DNA of 64,000 nucleotides from a virus. The DNA lies in IMG/VR virus record IMGVR_UViG_3300048024_000800, positions 1 through 64,000 of that record, one strand, 5' to 3'. Within the stretch, counting starts at the first letter, position 1. Each line of letters begins with the position of its first letter. This document shows, in pieces, positions 8,267 to 17,946 of this stretch. The notes beneath the pieces were generated by a model. It was given only the letters and a program-made list of their open reading frames with translations. It was not told where the DNA came from and did not search any database. A program made the translations under genes and the position numbers.

Positions 8267-8727
8267 TATACTTCTGTTGGCCTTAGGAACAAGGTGTAAA
8301 ATTGAACTTTGTCAAAAAGTCCGTGAGCTCTGGGGTCAGACTCAACATGGAACATTCTTCCGTCAAGCTCTATTCTTTTTGCGTCTTTTATATATTGGTA
8401 GTCTTCTATTTTTAATTTAATTCTTACCATGCTATTCGCATCAGGCTTTGACACTTTAACTTGTGCATCTGTATCTCCGAAGTATTCTAAGCTTCTATCT
8501 GTGTCGTACCTTATTCTCGCTTTAAATACTTTTTTTACGGGAACATTTTCCACGCTATTTGTTTGAGCTCCAGCTGTATTATATAAATAGTTGTAATTTG
8601 GGTCTGTACTAATGATGACTTTTTGAGCCTCTTTATATACAATAATATCTCTTCCAAATGTATCGTGAAGGTTTAATAAATTTGCCGCAATGTCTGCTCT
8701 GTCTGAAGGTGATAAGAATTCTACCAT
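8266..8727 (-). CDS. Head-tail connector/stopper-like protein
   Basis: From ATG at 8727 (MVEFLSPSDRADIA) it encodes 153 residues. The frame stays open to 8892 but that extension overlaps the divergent gene at 8785 and looks non-coding, so 8727 is preferred. The product has a helical start and then a small beta domain (KVFKARIRYDTDRSLEYFGDTDAQVKVSKPD split by turns; RIELDGRMFHVESDP). Size, beta-barrel-like pattern and first place in a connector - completion - terminator - tube order suggest a head-tail joining protein. No direct homology is claimed. Confidence 0.5.
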   Translation of the reverse strand: MVEFLSPSDRADIAANLLNLHDTFGRDIIVYKEAQKVIISTDPNYNYLYNTAGAQTNSVENVPVKKVFKARIRYDTDRSLEYFGDTDAQVKVSKPDANSMVRIKLKIEDYQYIKDAKRIELDGRMFHVESDPRAHGLFDKVQFYTLFLRPTEV

Positions 8728-8756
8728 GAATAACTTTACACTAAACAATATTTTTT

Positions 8757-8765
8757 GTGTATATC
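8757..8765 (+). promoter_or_regulatory. Candidate late promoter element (GTGTATATC) in divergent spacer
   Basis: It lies in the 57-bp spacer between the divergent starts at 8727 and 8785, and is followed by an AGGTATAAGG ribosome-binding stretch before ATG 8785. TTTACA at 8735-8740 is a possible weak -35. Confidence 0.3.
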
Positions 8766-8784
8766 GTTTTAGGTATAAGGTTTT

Positions 8785-9072
8785 ATGGACGCAGAAGGTA
8801 TTTTTAAAAAATCCTGTCAAAGGAATACGGTTTCCCTTTTTAAGGGTTTCCTCGTTATGCTTGAAGACTTGCATAATGAGCATCAGATTCATTTTAATAA
8901 ATTAAAATACAATCTTCCTGAGGGCTGTTCCCCTATTATTGATCAGGCAAACTATTTTGATGATGATAAACTTCAATACTTAAGAAAAAGAACTTTAGAT
9001 ATTGGTAATGAAACAATTAGAAATATCGAAGGCGAATTAGATAATTATACTATAGGCTTTACATTTAAATAA
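8785..9072 (+). CDS. Small phage protein of unknown function
   Basis: 95 residues with no recognised domain (MDAEGIFKKSCQRN...IGFTFK). It is preceded by an AGG/AAGG ribosome site and opens the long plus-strand tail operon. Composition is mixed alpha/beta with two cysteines and no membrane segment. Being first in the tail operon, it may be a tail assembly factor, but nothing in the sequence shows that. Confidence 0.6.
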   Translation: MDAEGIFKKSCQRNTVSLFKGFLVMLEDLHNEHQIHFNKLKYNLPEGCSPIIDQANYFDDDKLQYLRKRTLDIGNETIRNIEGELDNYTIGFTFK

Positions 9073-9079
9073 TAATATT

Positions 9080-9898
9080 ATGGCAGAATCAACATTAGAA
9101 AAAGATCAAACAATGGACGATACGCGCAAAAAGTTGCGTGAAATTTACAGCTTCACTTTTGAGAAAGAAGAAAAAGCAAAAAAAACTGAAACGAAAAAAG
9201 TAACCAATCCTGAGAGTGGAGAGGAAGAGGAAATTTCTGTCACTAAGGAAGTTGTAGATAAGATTCCATATAGGGTCATAATGAAGCAGCCTAACAGAAG
9301 GCAAATCGAAGAAGCCGAGCTAGAGTTTAGTGTTGAAATGAGCAACTGTATTAAGAGAGGCATTTTGACCAAAGCTATGCTCGCAAAAAAATACAGTGAC
9401 ACGGGCGGCCTTCTTGCGGAAGAAGATGCGAAAGCTCTCACCAAAATGTATATTCGTTACGGAGAACTTTCCCAAGAAAGCGAAAAGAAACAAATCAAAA
9501 ACCTTAAGACAGATGAGGATAAAAAGCGGCTCGAAGAGATCGCTGGAGAAATCGCTACATTAAGAAAAGATATCATTAATGTCGAAACATCTTATTCTAA
9601 TTTATTTAATCATACTGCCGACGTTCGAGCAGAAAATAAAGTTATTCAATGGTATATTCTTCATTTAACGTTTATACAAAAAGATGATTCTGATGATTCA
9701 ACTCCTCTATTTGAGGGAAATGATTTTGATCAAAAGCTTCAAACTTATTATGAGCTAGAAGAAAATGGAGATGAGCTTTACGACTTGGTTGGTGGAAAAA
9801 TCGCAGCCCTATACAGCTTTTGGTATTATAGTTCTGGCGCGGTATCTACGGCCGATTTTGAAAAGTTAGACAACGATATCGAAGAGGGTAACATTTAG
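9080..9898 (+). CDS. Putative tail assembly chaperone (first of pair)
   Basis: 272 residues, highly charged, with coiled-coil stretches (~residues 20-60 and 150-175: EEKAKKTETKK; EDKKRLEEIAGEIATLRKD). The protein is acidic at the C-terminus and has no membrane segment. It ends five bases before the next gene, and both sit immediately upstream of the tape measure gene, where siphoviruses encode their G/GT-type tape measure chaperones. The role is assigned from position and composition. I see no classical slippery heptamer at the junction, so a GT-style frameshift fusion is not supported. Confidence 0.5.
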   Translation: MAESTLEKDQTMDDTRKKLREIYSFTFEKEEKAKKTETKKVTNPESGEEEEISVTKEVVDKIPYRVIMKQPNRRQIEEAELEFSVEMSNCIKRGILTKAMLAKKYSDTGGLLAEEDAKALTKMYIRYGELSQESEKKQIKNLKTDEDKKRLEEIAGEIATLRKDIINVETSYSNLFNHTADVRAENKVIQWYILHLTFIQKDDSDDSTPLFEGNDFDQKLQTYYELEENGDELYDLVGGKIAALYSFWYYSSGAVSTADFEKLDNDIEEGNI

Positions 9899-9903
9899 TA
9901 TGC

Positions 9904-10890
9904 GTGGAAACTGTCAAGCGCAGAAAAATATTTAGAGATATAGTTCGAGGTTTCTCTGCTACAATCTTTAAGGATGATTATGTTTACATAAAACACTTGA
10001 CTCCTCATGATCAAGTAGAACTTGAGGAGATAGAGGAAAAATATTTTAATATAGCTTTAAGAAAAGGAGTTCCCACAGAAGAGGATATGCTCGCCTACCT
10101 TAAGCAAGAGGGCGAATGGTCTGAAGATGACGATAAGTTTATTGTTGACAAACAAATATTTGTAGAAAATTTAAAAAAAGCACAGTCTAAAATAATTCTT
10201 AAATCAGATGTTGATCGACAATCCAAGTTGATCGAGAAAGAAGAAAGTTTATTGCGGCAAAAGCAATTCGAGAAAATTTCTTTGATCGGAAACACTTGCG
10301 AAAAATATGCAAAAGATAGATTAAATGATTTTTATATGATTAAAAGTTTTTTCTCTGATGTTGATATGAGGAAGCCTTTATTTAGTCAAGATAAATTTGA
10401 TGAGCTTGATAATCATGATATAAAAGTTGTTATAAATAGATACAATGAAATATTCGAAAGCTTTAATGAAGAAAATATACAATATACTATACTAGAAGAT
10501 TTTTATAATCCATATTTAAGTTTTGCTGAAGATAGTATGCAATTTTATGGCAAAGCATTTTGTGACTTAACATATAATCAAATAAGATTAATTGTATATA
10601 CTAGAGTATTTAAAAATATATTTGACTCAAATGAAAATATTCCTGAAAATATAAGAAAAGATCCTGCGAAATTGCTAGAGTTTGGAAGCAGCTCTAGGGA
10701 GGAGCGGGACAAAGCTAAGGATAAACTTTCGCAGGGAGATGGAGGCACTATAGTTGGGGCAAAGGACGAAGATTATGAGTATCTTGGAGTCGAAAAGCCA
10801 AAGAATACAATAAATCTTCATGAAGAAGCAAAAAAGAAGGGCGGCACTTTAAATATGGAAGATTTAATGAAATTACATGGCGTAGGATAA
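9904..10890 (+). CDS. Putative tail assembly chaperone (second of pair)
   Basis: 328 residues from a GTG start at 9904; an ATG at 9900 is in another frame and stops after 11 codons. The product is soluble, helical and charged (VRGFSATIFKDDYVYIKHLTP at the N-terminus, KKKGGTLNMEDLMKLHGVG at the C-terminus, both shown in part). It lies in the -1 frame relative to the previous gene, the same arrangement as lambda G and T, but with its own start codon five bases after the stop. Chaperone function for the long tape measure is inferred from this slot. Confidence 0.5.
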   Translation: METVKRRKIFRDIVRGFSATIFKDDYVYIKHLTPHDQVELEEIEEKYFNIALRKGVPTEEDMLAYLKQEGEWSEDDDKFIVDKQIFVENLKKAQSKIILKSDVDRQSKLIEKEESLLRQKQFEKISLIGNTCEKYAKDRLNDFYMIKSFFSDVDMRKPLFSQDKFDELDNHDIKVVINRYNEIFESFNEENIQYTILEDFYNPYLSFAEDSMQFYGKAFCDLTYNQIRLIVYTRVFKNIFDSNENIPENIRKDPAKLLEFGSSSREERDKAKDKLSQGDGGTIVGAKDEDYEYLGVEKPKNTINLHEEAKKKGGTLNMEDLMKLHGVG

Positions 10891-10895
10891 TTTTG

Positions 10896-10906
10896 GTGTA
10901 TTAATA
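10896..10906 (+). promoter_or_regulatory. Candidate late promoter element upstream of tape measure gene
   Basis: GTGTATTAATA lies 23 bases before the tape measure start, which has its own ribosome site (AAGGAATAAGG) seven or so bases from the ATG. It matches the element found before other virion genes. Confidence 0.25.
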
Positions 10907-10929
10907 CCTTATCTAAGGAATAAGGAAAT

Positions 10930-13900
10930 ATGTCTATAAATTTAAATGTAAACGGTAATACGGCCCCGCTGGAGGCAGCTGTTCAGGCGGCTGTAAACAG
11001 AATTCGCAAGACTCCAATCAAGGTAACTGTTGACGATAAGGGCGCTACTCAGCCCTTGGGCAATATGAAGCGGGGCGCTGATGAGTTTAGCAAATCGATG
11101 GAAGCTGCGAACGCTCGTATTATAGCTTTTGGAGCAAGTATGGCGATTATAAATGGAATTTCTGACGCATTCAAAGCTATGGTCACCAATGTCGTTCAGG
11201 TAGAAAAAGCTTTGGCAGATATTAATGTTGTGATGGGTTTAAGTTTGGCTAACTTGGATAAGTTTTCAGACTCTTTATTTAAGGTGGCGAAGGAAACTGC
11301 TGCAAGTTTTGATGTAGCTGCTGCAGCAGCCACGGAATATGCACGTCAAGGTTTAGCTGTTGAGGAAACCTTGAAAAGAACCAAGGACGCTTTAATCTTG
11401 ACTCGATTAACAGGCATGGACTCTGCAAATGCAGTTAAAGCTTTAACTGCCGCGATGAATACATACGGAGATCAAATAAAAGATACTACTCAATTGGTTA
11501 GTAAGTTTGCCGCAGTAGACGTTAAGTTTGCGGTTAGCGCGGAAGACTTTGCTGATGCAATATCTCGTACTGGTCAGGCTGCAAAAAGTGCTGGAGTAGA
11601 TATTGATGAGTTGGTGGGTCTGGTTACTGCAGCGCAGCAGCAAACTGCTAGAGGTGGTAAAGTAATCGGAAACTCGTTTAAAACAATTTTCACGAGAATA
11701 GGAAGAACTGATACATTAAATCAATTAGAAAACTTGGGCATTGCTGTTCGAGATGTCGAAGGAAATACAATCGGCGCAAAAAGAATTTTGACTGATCTTG
11801 CAAATACGTTTGACTCTTTGACCGAGTCGCAAAAAGCTCAAATTGCACAAACAGTTGGTGGAGTTTTTCAAATCAATGTTCTTAAGGCTGTATTAAGTGA
11901 TGCCGCGAAACAAAACGGAATTCTTGCGAACGCAACACAAATTTCTGCAGGGGCTACGGATGAAGCTATACAAAAGAATGAACAACTAAGAAGCACAATG
12001 TCTGCAATGGCTAGCGAAACAGGTCTCGCGCTTAAAGAAGTTTCTGCTAAAATAGGGGAGCTCGCGATAGCTCCTGGAATGGAAAAGATTTTAAATATCG
12101 TTAAAGGTTTTGCGGAAGGAGCTTCTGATATGCTTGGAGATGGAGAGTCTTCTGGAAATAAATTTGCTACAGGTTTTTTAAAAGGACTCGGTAATATTAT
12201 TACTGGTCCGGGATTGGTTGTTATCGTTGCCGTGTTTGGCAAACTATTTTTGAAAGCGGCTCAGTATGCTCGAGAAAGTTTGGGCTCGTTGATTGGTGTT
12301 ACGAGTGAAGCTCAAAAACAAAAAGCTATACAAACTTCTTTGGTCACTTTATTTGGTCAGAACGCAGCTCTTAGCAAGGAAATGTTGCGCACCGATATCT
12401 CTCGAACAGAAAAGGAAAGAATAATTCTTGGATTGCTTAAAGCTCAGGTAGTGGAAGCTAATGCTTTAAACACTATCGCGAGAAGTTCTGCAGCTAATTT
12501 GTATCAAAAAGGTTACGGATCTAATCTTGCTCCCAGAGCAAAACCTCGCCGTACAAGCGCGCAAGGTTATATACCTAATTATGTAGACGCTGAGCGCCAG
12601 CAAGCCGCACAAGGTGGGTATGCTGCTGGAAGTATTCGCAGTATGAACATGCCTGGCGAAGGCTCGGTGATATACAACAGTGCAGAAAAAGTAAAGAATT
12701 TTAAAGGTATGAGTCAGCCCGCGATTATGCCTCCAAAGTCAAGTAAAGCTGGAGAAAATTATCAACAAGCATTTGGCAGTATACATGGATTTGATCCATA
12801 TGCTGCAGGAGGATATATACCGAATTTTGCGAAAAAAACCGCATCTAAAACTTCTGATATTCCACGAAATCTTAATTCTAAAAAACTGGGAGATCTGAAT
12901 AAAGATTCTTCTTTAATTTTATTAACCGCTGACTCTTCTGCTGATAGCGAGTCGAGGTTCTTTGTGGGAAAAGACCCTAAGGGTGGGACAAAAATTTTAA
13001 ACACTGCAGATCTAGCTTCAAAGAGGACTACGGGTTATTACCAAGTAGATGTTCCGTATTATTCTCTAGATAAAAACGACAAAAGTAGGAAAAGTAAAAT
13101 AGACTTACCCTCGATACAAAAGGCAATTACTGCTGCAGCATCAGGCAAAGCTCTTGATATAGCCAAGCAAATTGTCGGGGGAGAGAAGAATTTAAAACCT
13201 TTTAATAGAGAACAAATTAAAGAAACATTTAATAAAGGCGCTTTTAAGGGCGCCGCTGGTAGCGCATTCGAGAGTGCAATAGCTGCAGCCCTTGACTCTT
13301 ATTTGTTTCAAGATTATAAAGCAAGAACTGATACATCTGCTATAGATTTACCTTATGACCCTAAGGTGTTTCAGTATTTTGGAGCTCCTCCTGGTGCTGG
13401 GAAAATGGGGGCAGAGGTAAAAGCTGATCTAGCTAACAATTTGCAACAAGGTGCCGCCAATAAGTTTTATCAGGTTTTAGCGGGGGGTCGTGCGGCATGG
13501 CAATATAAGGATAAAAATTTTAAGGACCAAATGAGGGGGCCGGCTGAAGATGCAGGTTTGGAAAGAAGGGGGGGCGCTTATTTTAAGAAAGGTAGGGCTT
13601 ACGGTCATATTCCAAACTTCGCCGCAGCGCGACTAGCTCTCACGGGTGGATTGGTTGGAAAAAACAAATTTGGCAATATAGATCGCAGGCAGATGACAAG
13701 ACTAGTAAGATCTAATCCTTACTTCAACGGCTTGATGAATGAACATCTTACATGGGACAGTTTTCCGAAAAAAGATAAGCGTAAATTAAGCAGGTGGCTA
13801 CTCAAACAAGGGGTGTCTAACCGAGCCTTACAAGCGTATGGTCTTGCAAGCATGCATTCAAAATCGATCGGAGAGGGAATCTCAAACTTAGCTATGGCGA

Positions 13901-16900
13901 AAGGCTATATTCCTAACTTTGCTGACCCATTATCTGATGCGATAGGTAGGGAAAAAGAGGCTGGAGTTCCTGTTTCAAAAATAAGAATTGGCTCTCATTC
14001 AGCGCTAATGAATAAAAGCAATCCGATTGGTCTGGGCGTAACCAATACAGACGATGAACCAAATGGATTGCGAGATGTATTTGGAGCTGCTAATGGATAT
14101 GTGCCGAATTATTTTAATCCATGGGAGCGCTTAAAAAGTTCGGTAAAGAATAGCGATTTTGGAAAAAGCTGGGATAAGGCTACGGCGCAGCACACCAAAG
14201 AAATACAAAGATTAAACGCCAGAATCAAACAAAGAGAGCAAGCTTTAAGCAAGCATAATCAAGAGTTATCAGCACTCACTAAGGGGACTAGTGAGTATAA
14301 CGCAGTTCAGAGAAAAATAAGAGACACCACCAAAAATTTAAATAAAGCTACGCAAAAAAAGACTGCCCTCCTAAACTCTCCTGCGCCTGGCGTCGGGGGC
14401 AAGATGGGTAGATTTAGTCAAGGTCTCGGAAAAGCTTTTTCTGGAAATTCAGGCATGATGATGATGATGGGAGCTCCTATGGCGGCAGGGTTTCTTCAGC
14501 AAGGGGGGATGGGTGCACAGGGAGGAAATCAAAATATGTACGCTGCAGGTGGAGCCTTAAGCGGTGCCGCTTCCGGAGCTATGATGGCAAGCATGATAGC
14601 CCCAATGTTTGGACCTGGAGCTCCTTTAGTTATAGGTATTGGTGGACTAATTGGAGGACTTGAGGGCTTAGCGGCTGCAAATGAAGAAAATACAAAAGCA
14701 TTAAAAGAAGTCGAGAAAGAAAGAAGGCAGCAGGTTGTATCTTCTTTTGTAGGTGCAGATCCTAAGTTCATGCAAAAATTTTCCAAGAACATATTTAAAG
14801 ACCTGAGCCCAGAAGACAAATCAGTCATGAGAATGGCAGCGCCTGAGTTTACAGCCACTAAACCCCCCGATGTTAGCGAAAAAGACATATTTACGAGAAG
14901 CGCAGTTAACCCAATAGCTAAAATGAAAATTCCTTTTTTGTCTCCGCTGTTTTCTCCAAGCGACGAAGAAAGAGCGCAAGCTACGGAATATAGAGAACAG
15001 ATGGATGAACAAAAGCAATTTCAAAAATACCAAAAATACCAAGTTAGCAATATGAGAAAAGCTTTGGGGTCTATGGGGGATGAAGAATTTTTGTTGCCAA
15101 ATTATCAAAAAAATAAGCAAGGTAAAATACAAACAAAAGGGCAACCCGAGTTAAAAAAAGCTTCTGCATATCTAGAAAATTTAGAAAACATAGGGTTTTT
15201 TGAGGTAAAAGATACTGGTGACGTAGCGAGGGTTGAAGCTCTTCGGTCAAAGTTATACGAAATCTACCAAAGCAATCTAACCCAGCAAGAAAAAGCCTTA
15301 ATTCTTCAATTAAACTTTCAGCGAGTGATGTTAAAATCCCAAAAAGCTGCCGCGGATACTCAATTAGATATAAAAAGTAAATATCTAAAACAATCTAATT
15401 TATTAGATTCTCAAGAAAAGATTCTCGGTGGTTTGATAAGCGAAGAGCAAAAAGTTAGAATTCAATACAATAAAAATTTAACAAAAGCTTCTGAGGCGTA
15501 TGCTAGTGGAGCTGCCAAGGCGGAATCTGATTTTTCTATGGGCCTGCTTCAAGATATTCAGGGACAAGGTAGGGATAGCCTTAGATCTGCAATAAAGCAA
15601 GAGTTGTTTAATCGGATGACCAACGAAGAACAGCGTGGAAAGGGAACCGCAGAGAGTATTTCAAATGTCGAACTCTCTGGAGAATTAGCCGCAATGTCAT
15701 CTAAGGAAAAAGAAGAATTTTTAACGAGCTTAAAAAATAAAAATAAGGGGCTCGATAACGAAATTAATGAAATACTAGGCAATAGACAATTAATATATGA
15801 TAACCAAATAAACACCCTAGAAAAACAAAAAACTCTTTCTGATGGTCAGAGCCTGTCTCAAAAAAATCTCAATGAAAAAATTGCTAAACAAAAAGACCTA
15901 ATGGTTGATGTTAACAGGGAGATGCAAGCTTACATCCGTGGGTTAGATAATGCTGCTCAATCCAGGGTAATAGCTTCTGAAATTACCGCTGCTAGATTTG
16001 GAGCTAGACCTCAAACACAAGAAGCAACTTTTGCGGAGCAACAAAGATTGGTCAAGGAAAGACAGCAAGGTATTCGCGAATCATATACAAAAAGCGCAGT
16101 TTCAGAAATGCAAAAACTGGCAACTGATAAAGGTTTAACTAAGGAGCAAAGATTGGAAATTGCTGCTGACCCATCAAAATTAAAAGGTATGTCTTCAGCG
16201 GCTATTGACTCTATGGAGAAAAGCTTTAAATCAAGAGGAGGGTCGAGGAAAACTACAATGCTAGATCAATTAATAAAAAATAGCCCTACTGACACGGAAG
16301 ACCAAAAAAAATTAAAAATTTCAAGAAAACAGGAATTGGATGAATTAAAAACCCTTGAACAATCAATTACTGACGCAAAAGCTCAAACATCCAAACAAGA
16401 AGACGATATTATTGCCAAGCTTGAAGAGCAAAAAAATAAAGTTGAAGAAAGAATATCAAAAGAAAAAATATTGCAAGAAATAAGAGAAAAAGAATACACC
16501 CGAAGAACTGGCCCAGGTGCTTTCGGAGAGGGCGTTAAGGATGCTGGGATAGATATGGAAAAGCGGGTCGCTATGATGGACTACGAGCTTGGAACAAGGC
16601 TTCCTCAAACATTTGCTAATGGTTTGTCTGGAGCGTTCATTGAGGCGATCAATGGAGCCAAGGACTTGGACGACGCGCTCAGAGACGCTGGCTTGAATTT
16701 CTTGAAGATGATTCAAGAAGCCATGATGCAAAAAATGGTCATGCAAATGATGGGAGGCTTGGGATTTTCGCAAGGAGGTAATGTCCGCAATTACTCGAAG
16801 GGCGGAAATGTTCCCGCAAGAGTTTCGAATGGAGAATATTTAATGAGTCGAGAGGCTGTAAATAAATACGGCGGATCATTTATGCATGGATTGAACGCCC

Positions 16901-17946
16901 GAGGAAAAGCTCCTGGATTTTCTTCTGGAGGAAGAACTATTCAGCCAGGATCCGCACTGGCTGCTAATTTTGGCGGAGCCGAAGGTTATAAATCCGGAAA
17001 AAGGTACCAATCTCAAGCAATGTCTTCATTTTTTTATAGCGGACAATCCGGCAATCCTGGACTGCGGGAGGACACCGACGAAATGAGTAAAATATTGGCA
17101 GAAAGAGAGCAAGCAAGGTTGAGAGCTGAGGCTGAGGCAAAAGCAAAAAAACAAGAAAAAAGAGCCATGTGGGGCATGCTTGCCGGAATTGTCGCGACCT
17201 CAGCGGCGAGCTCATTAATGGATCATTTCTCTAGTTCAAACTTAACTGCAGACGCAAAGGCTGATGGTTATACTGTAGACACTCCTTCTGGGGTTAGGTC
17301 TGCCACAAAAGATGGTTACCAATACAGTCTTCTGCCTGGCGCTAGCGACAAAGGATTTGATAATGTTTCTAAAACCAGAAGCTGGAACCCTTTTAGCTGG
17401 GGAGGTTCTGGAGCTGGAGCCAGCATAAATGAAAGGCAATTTCAATTTAATGATTTTCAGGCTTCTCCGAATTATGGCGTTCCCCCCGACCCGTTCGGCT
17501 ATAAGGACCCTAGGCTTGCGTATTTTGGTGGAAAAATAGGTAACTACGCAAATGGCGGACCTATTTCTGGGAAATCTGGAATCGATCAAATTCCTGCGAT
17601 GCTTAGCGAGGGCGAGTATGTCGTTAAAGCTAGTAGTGCGAGACAGATTGGTAGGCCAATGCTTGACCAAATAAATGCAGGAAAGTTTTATGATGGAGGG
17701 CAAGTATCTACTTTAAGCCAGAACTCGGAATCTTCCGTATCTGAGGGTAATACAAATAATATAAATATTTCCGTAAATATAGAAAATGGAACAGTAAAAG
17801 AATCTAATGAAAACTCAAAGGATCAGGATTCGAAAAATCAGGATTCTAGTAGTGAGTCTAAGATCGCCCAAAAAATTAAACAACAAGTAGTTGCTGTAAT
17901 AATAGAAGAACAAAGGATTGGGGGTCTTTTAAACAAGTCTAAATGA
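10930..17946 (+). CDS. Tail tape measure protein with embedded nuclease-like cargo domain
   Basis: 2338 residues, the length ruler of the tail. Residues ~50-350 match the TP901-type tape measure core (IAFGASMAIINGISDAF; AAAATEYARQGL; TARGGKVIGNSFKTIFTRIG). Hydrophobic stretches lie near 405-430, 1180-1260 and 2075-2095. Five GY(I/V)PN(F/Y)-type motifs occur at residues 546, 628, 892, 992 and 1056. Between the second and third is a domain with E781 (GSAFESA), D806 (AIDLP) and E829-x-K831 (GAEVKAD), the PD-(D/E)XK nuclease pattern. Residues ~1100-1900 are mostly coiled coil. The C-terminus carries two G-rich (S/N)NGEY / SEGEY segments typical of tape measures. Its stop overlaps the next start (ATGA). 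Confidence 0.93.
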   Translation: MSINLNVNGNTAPLEAAVQAAVNRIRKTPIKVTVDDKGATQPLGNMKRGADEFSKSMEAANARIIAFGASMAIINGISDAFKAMVTNVVQVEKALADINVVMGLSLANLDKFSDSLFKVAKETAASFDVAAAAATEYARQGLAVEETLKRTKDALILTRLTGMDSANAVKALTAAMNTYGDQIKDTTQLVSKFAAVDVKFAVSAEDFADAISRTGQAAKSAGVDIDELVGLVTAAQQQTARGGKVIGNSFKTIFTRIGRTDTLNQLENLGIAVRDVEGNTIGAKRILTDLANTFDSLTESQKAQIAQTVGGVFQINVLKAVLSDAAKQNGILANATQISAGATDEAIQKNEQLRSTMSAMASETGLALKEVSAKIGELAIAPGMEKILNIVKGFAEGASDMLGDGESSGNKFATGFLKGLGNIITGPGLVVIVAVFGKLFLKAAQYARESLGSLIGVTSEAQKQKAIQTSLVTLFGQNAALSKEMLRTDISRTEKERIILGLLKAQVVEANALNTIARSSAANLYQKGYGSNLAPRAKPRRTSAQGYIPNYVDAERQQAAQGGYAAGSIRSMNMPGEGSVIYNSAEKVKNFKGMSQPAIMPPKSSKAGENYQQAFGSIHGFDPYAAGGYIPNFAKKTASKTSDIPRNLNSKKLGDLNKDSSLILLTADSSADSESRFFVGKDPKGGTKILNTADLASKRTTGYYQVDVPYYSLDKNDKSRKSKIDLPSIQKAITAAASGKALDIAKQIVGGEKNLKPFNREQIKETFNKGAFKGAAGSAFESAIAAALDSYLFQDYKARTDTSAIDLPYDPKVFQYFGAPPGAGKMGAEVKADLANNLQQGAANKFYQVLAGGRAAWQYKDKNFKDQMRGPAEDAGLERRGGAYFKKGRAYGHIPNFAAARLALTGGLVGKNKFGNIDRRQMTRLVRSNPYFNGLMNEHLTWDSFPKKDKRKLSRWLLKQGVSNRALQAYGLASMHSKSIGEGISNLAMAKGYIPNFADPLSDAIGREKEAGVPVSKIRIGSHSALMNKSNPIGLGVTNTDDEPNGLRDVFGAANGYVPNYFNPWERLKSSVKNSDFGKSWDKATAQHTKEIQRLNARIKQREQALSKHNQELSALTKGTSEYNAVQRKIRDTTKNLNKATQKKTALLNSPAPGVGGKMGRFSQGLGKAFSGNSGMMMMMGAPMAAGFLQQGGMGAQGGNQNMYAAGGALSGAASGAMMASMIAPMFGPGAPLVIGIGGLIGGLEGLAAANEENTKALKEVEKERRQQVVSSFVGADPKFMQKFSKNIFKDLSPEDKSVMRMAAPEFTATKPPDVSEKDIFTRSAVNPIAKMKIPFLSPLFSPSDEERAQATEYREQMDEQKQFQKYQKYQVSNMRKALGSMGDEEFLLPNYQKNKQGKIQTKGQPELKKASAYLENLENIGFFEVKDTGDVARVEALRSKLYEIYQSNLTQQEKALILQLNFQRVMLKSQKAAADTQLDIKSKYLKQSNLLDSQEKILGGLISEEQKVRIQYNKNLTKASEAYASGAAKAESDFSMGLLQDIQGQGRDSLRSAIKQELFNRMTNEEQRGKGTAESISNVELSGELAAMSSKEKEEFLTSLKNKNKGLDNEINEILGNRQLIYDNQINTLEKQKTLSDGQSLSQKNLNEKIAKQKDLMVDVNREMQAYIRGLDNAAQSRVIASEITAARFGARPQTQEATFAEQQRLVKERQQGIRESYTKSAVSEMQKLATDKGLTKEQRLEIAADPSKLKGMSSAAIDSMEKSFKSRGGSRKTTMLDQLIKNSPTDTEDQKKLKISRKQELDELKTLEQSITDAKAQTSKQEDDIIAKLEEQKNKVEERISKEKILQEIREKEYTRRTGPGAFGEGVKDAGIDMEKRVAMMDYELGTRLPQTFANGLSGAFIEAINGAKDLDDALRDAGLNFLKMIQEAMMQKMVMQMMGGLGFSQGGNVRNYSKGGNVPARVSNGEYLMSREAVNKYGGSFMHGLNARGKAPGFSSGGRTIQPGSALAANFGGAEGYKSGKRYQSQAMSSFFYSGQSGNPGLREDTDEMSKILAEREQARLRAEAEAKAKKQEKRAMWGMLAGIVATSAASSLMDHFSSSNLTADAKADGYTVDTPSGVRSATKDGYQYSLLPGASDKGFDNVSKTRSWNPFSWGGSGAGASINERQFQFNDFQASPNYGVPPDPFGYKDPRLAYFGGKIGNYANGGPISGKSGIDQIPAMLSEGEYVVKASSARQIGRPMLDQINAGKFYDGGQVSTLSQNSESSVSEGNTNNINISVNIENGTVKESNENSKDQDSKNQDSSSESKIAQKIKQQVVAVIIEEQRIGGLLNKSK

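Noticed and set aside
8728-8892. Longer N-terminus for the connector-like gene
   Set aside because: It would overlap the divergent gene at 8785 over 100 bases and reads as basic, non-conserved sequence. ATG 8727 is the plausible start.
9880-9910. Programmed -1 frameshift joining the two chaperone-position genes
   Set aside because: The -1 frame has a TAA at 9889-9891 and only seven bases remain before the stop, with no X-XXY-YYZ heptamer. A separate GTG start is simpler.
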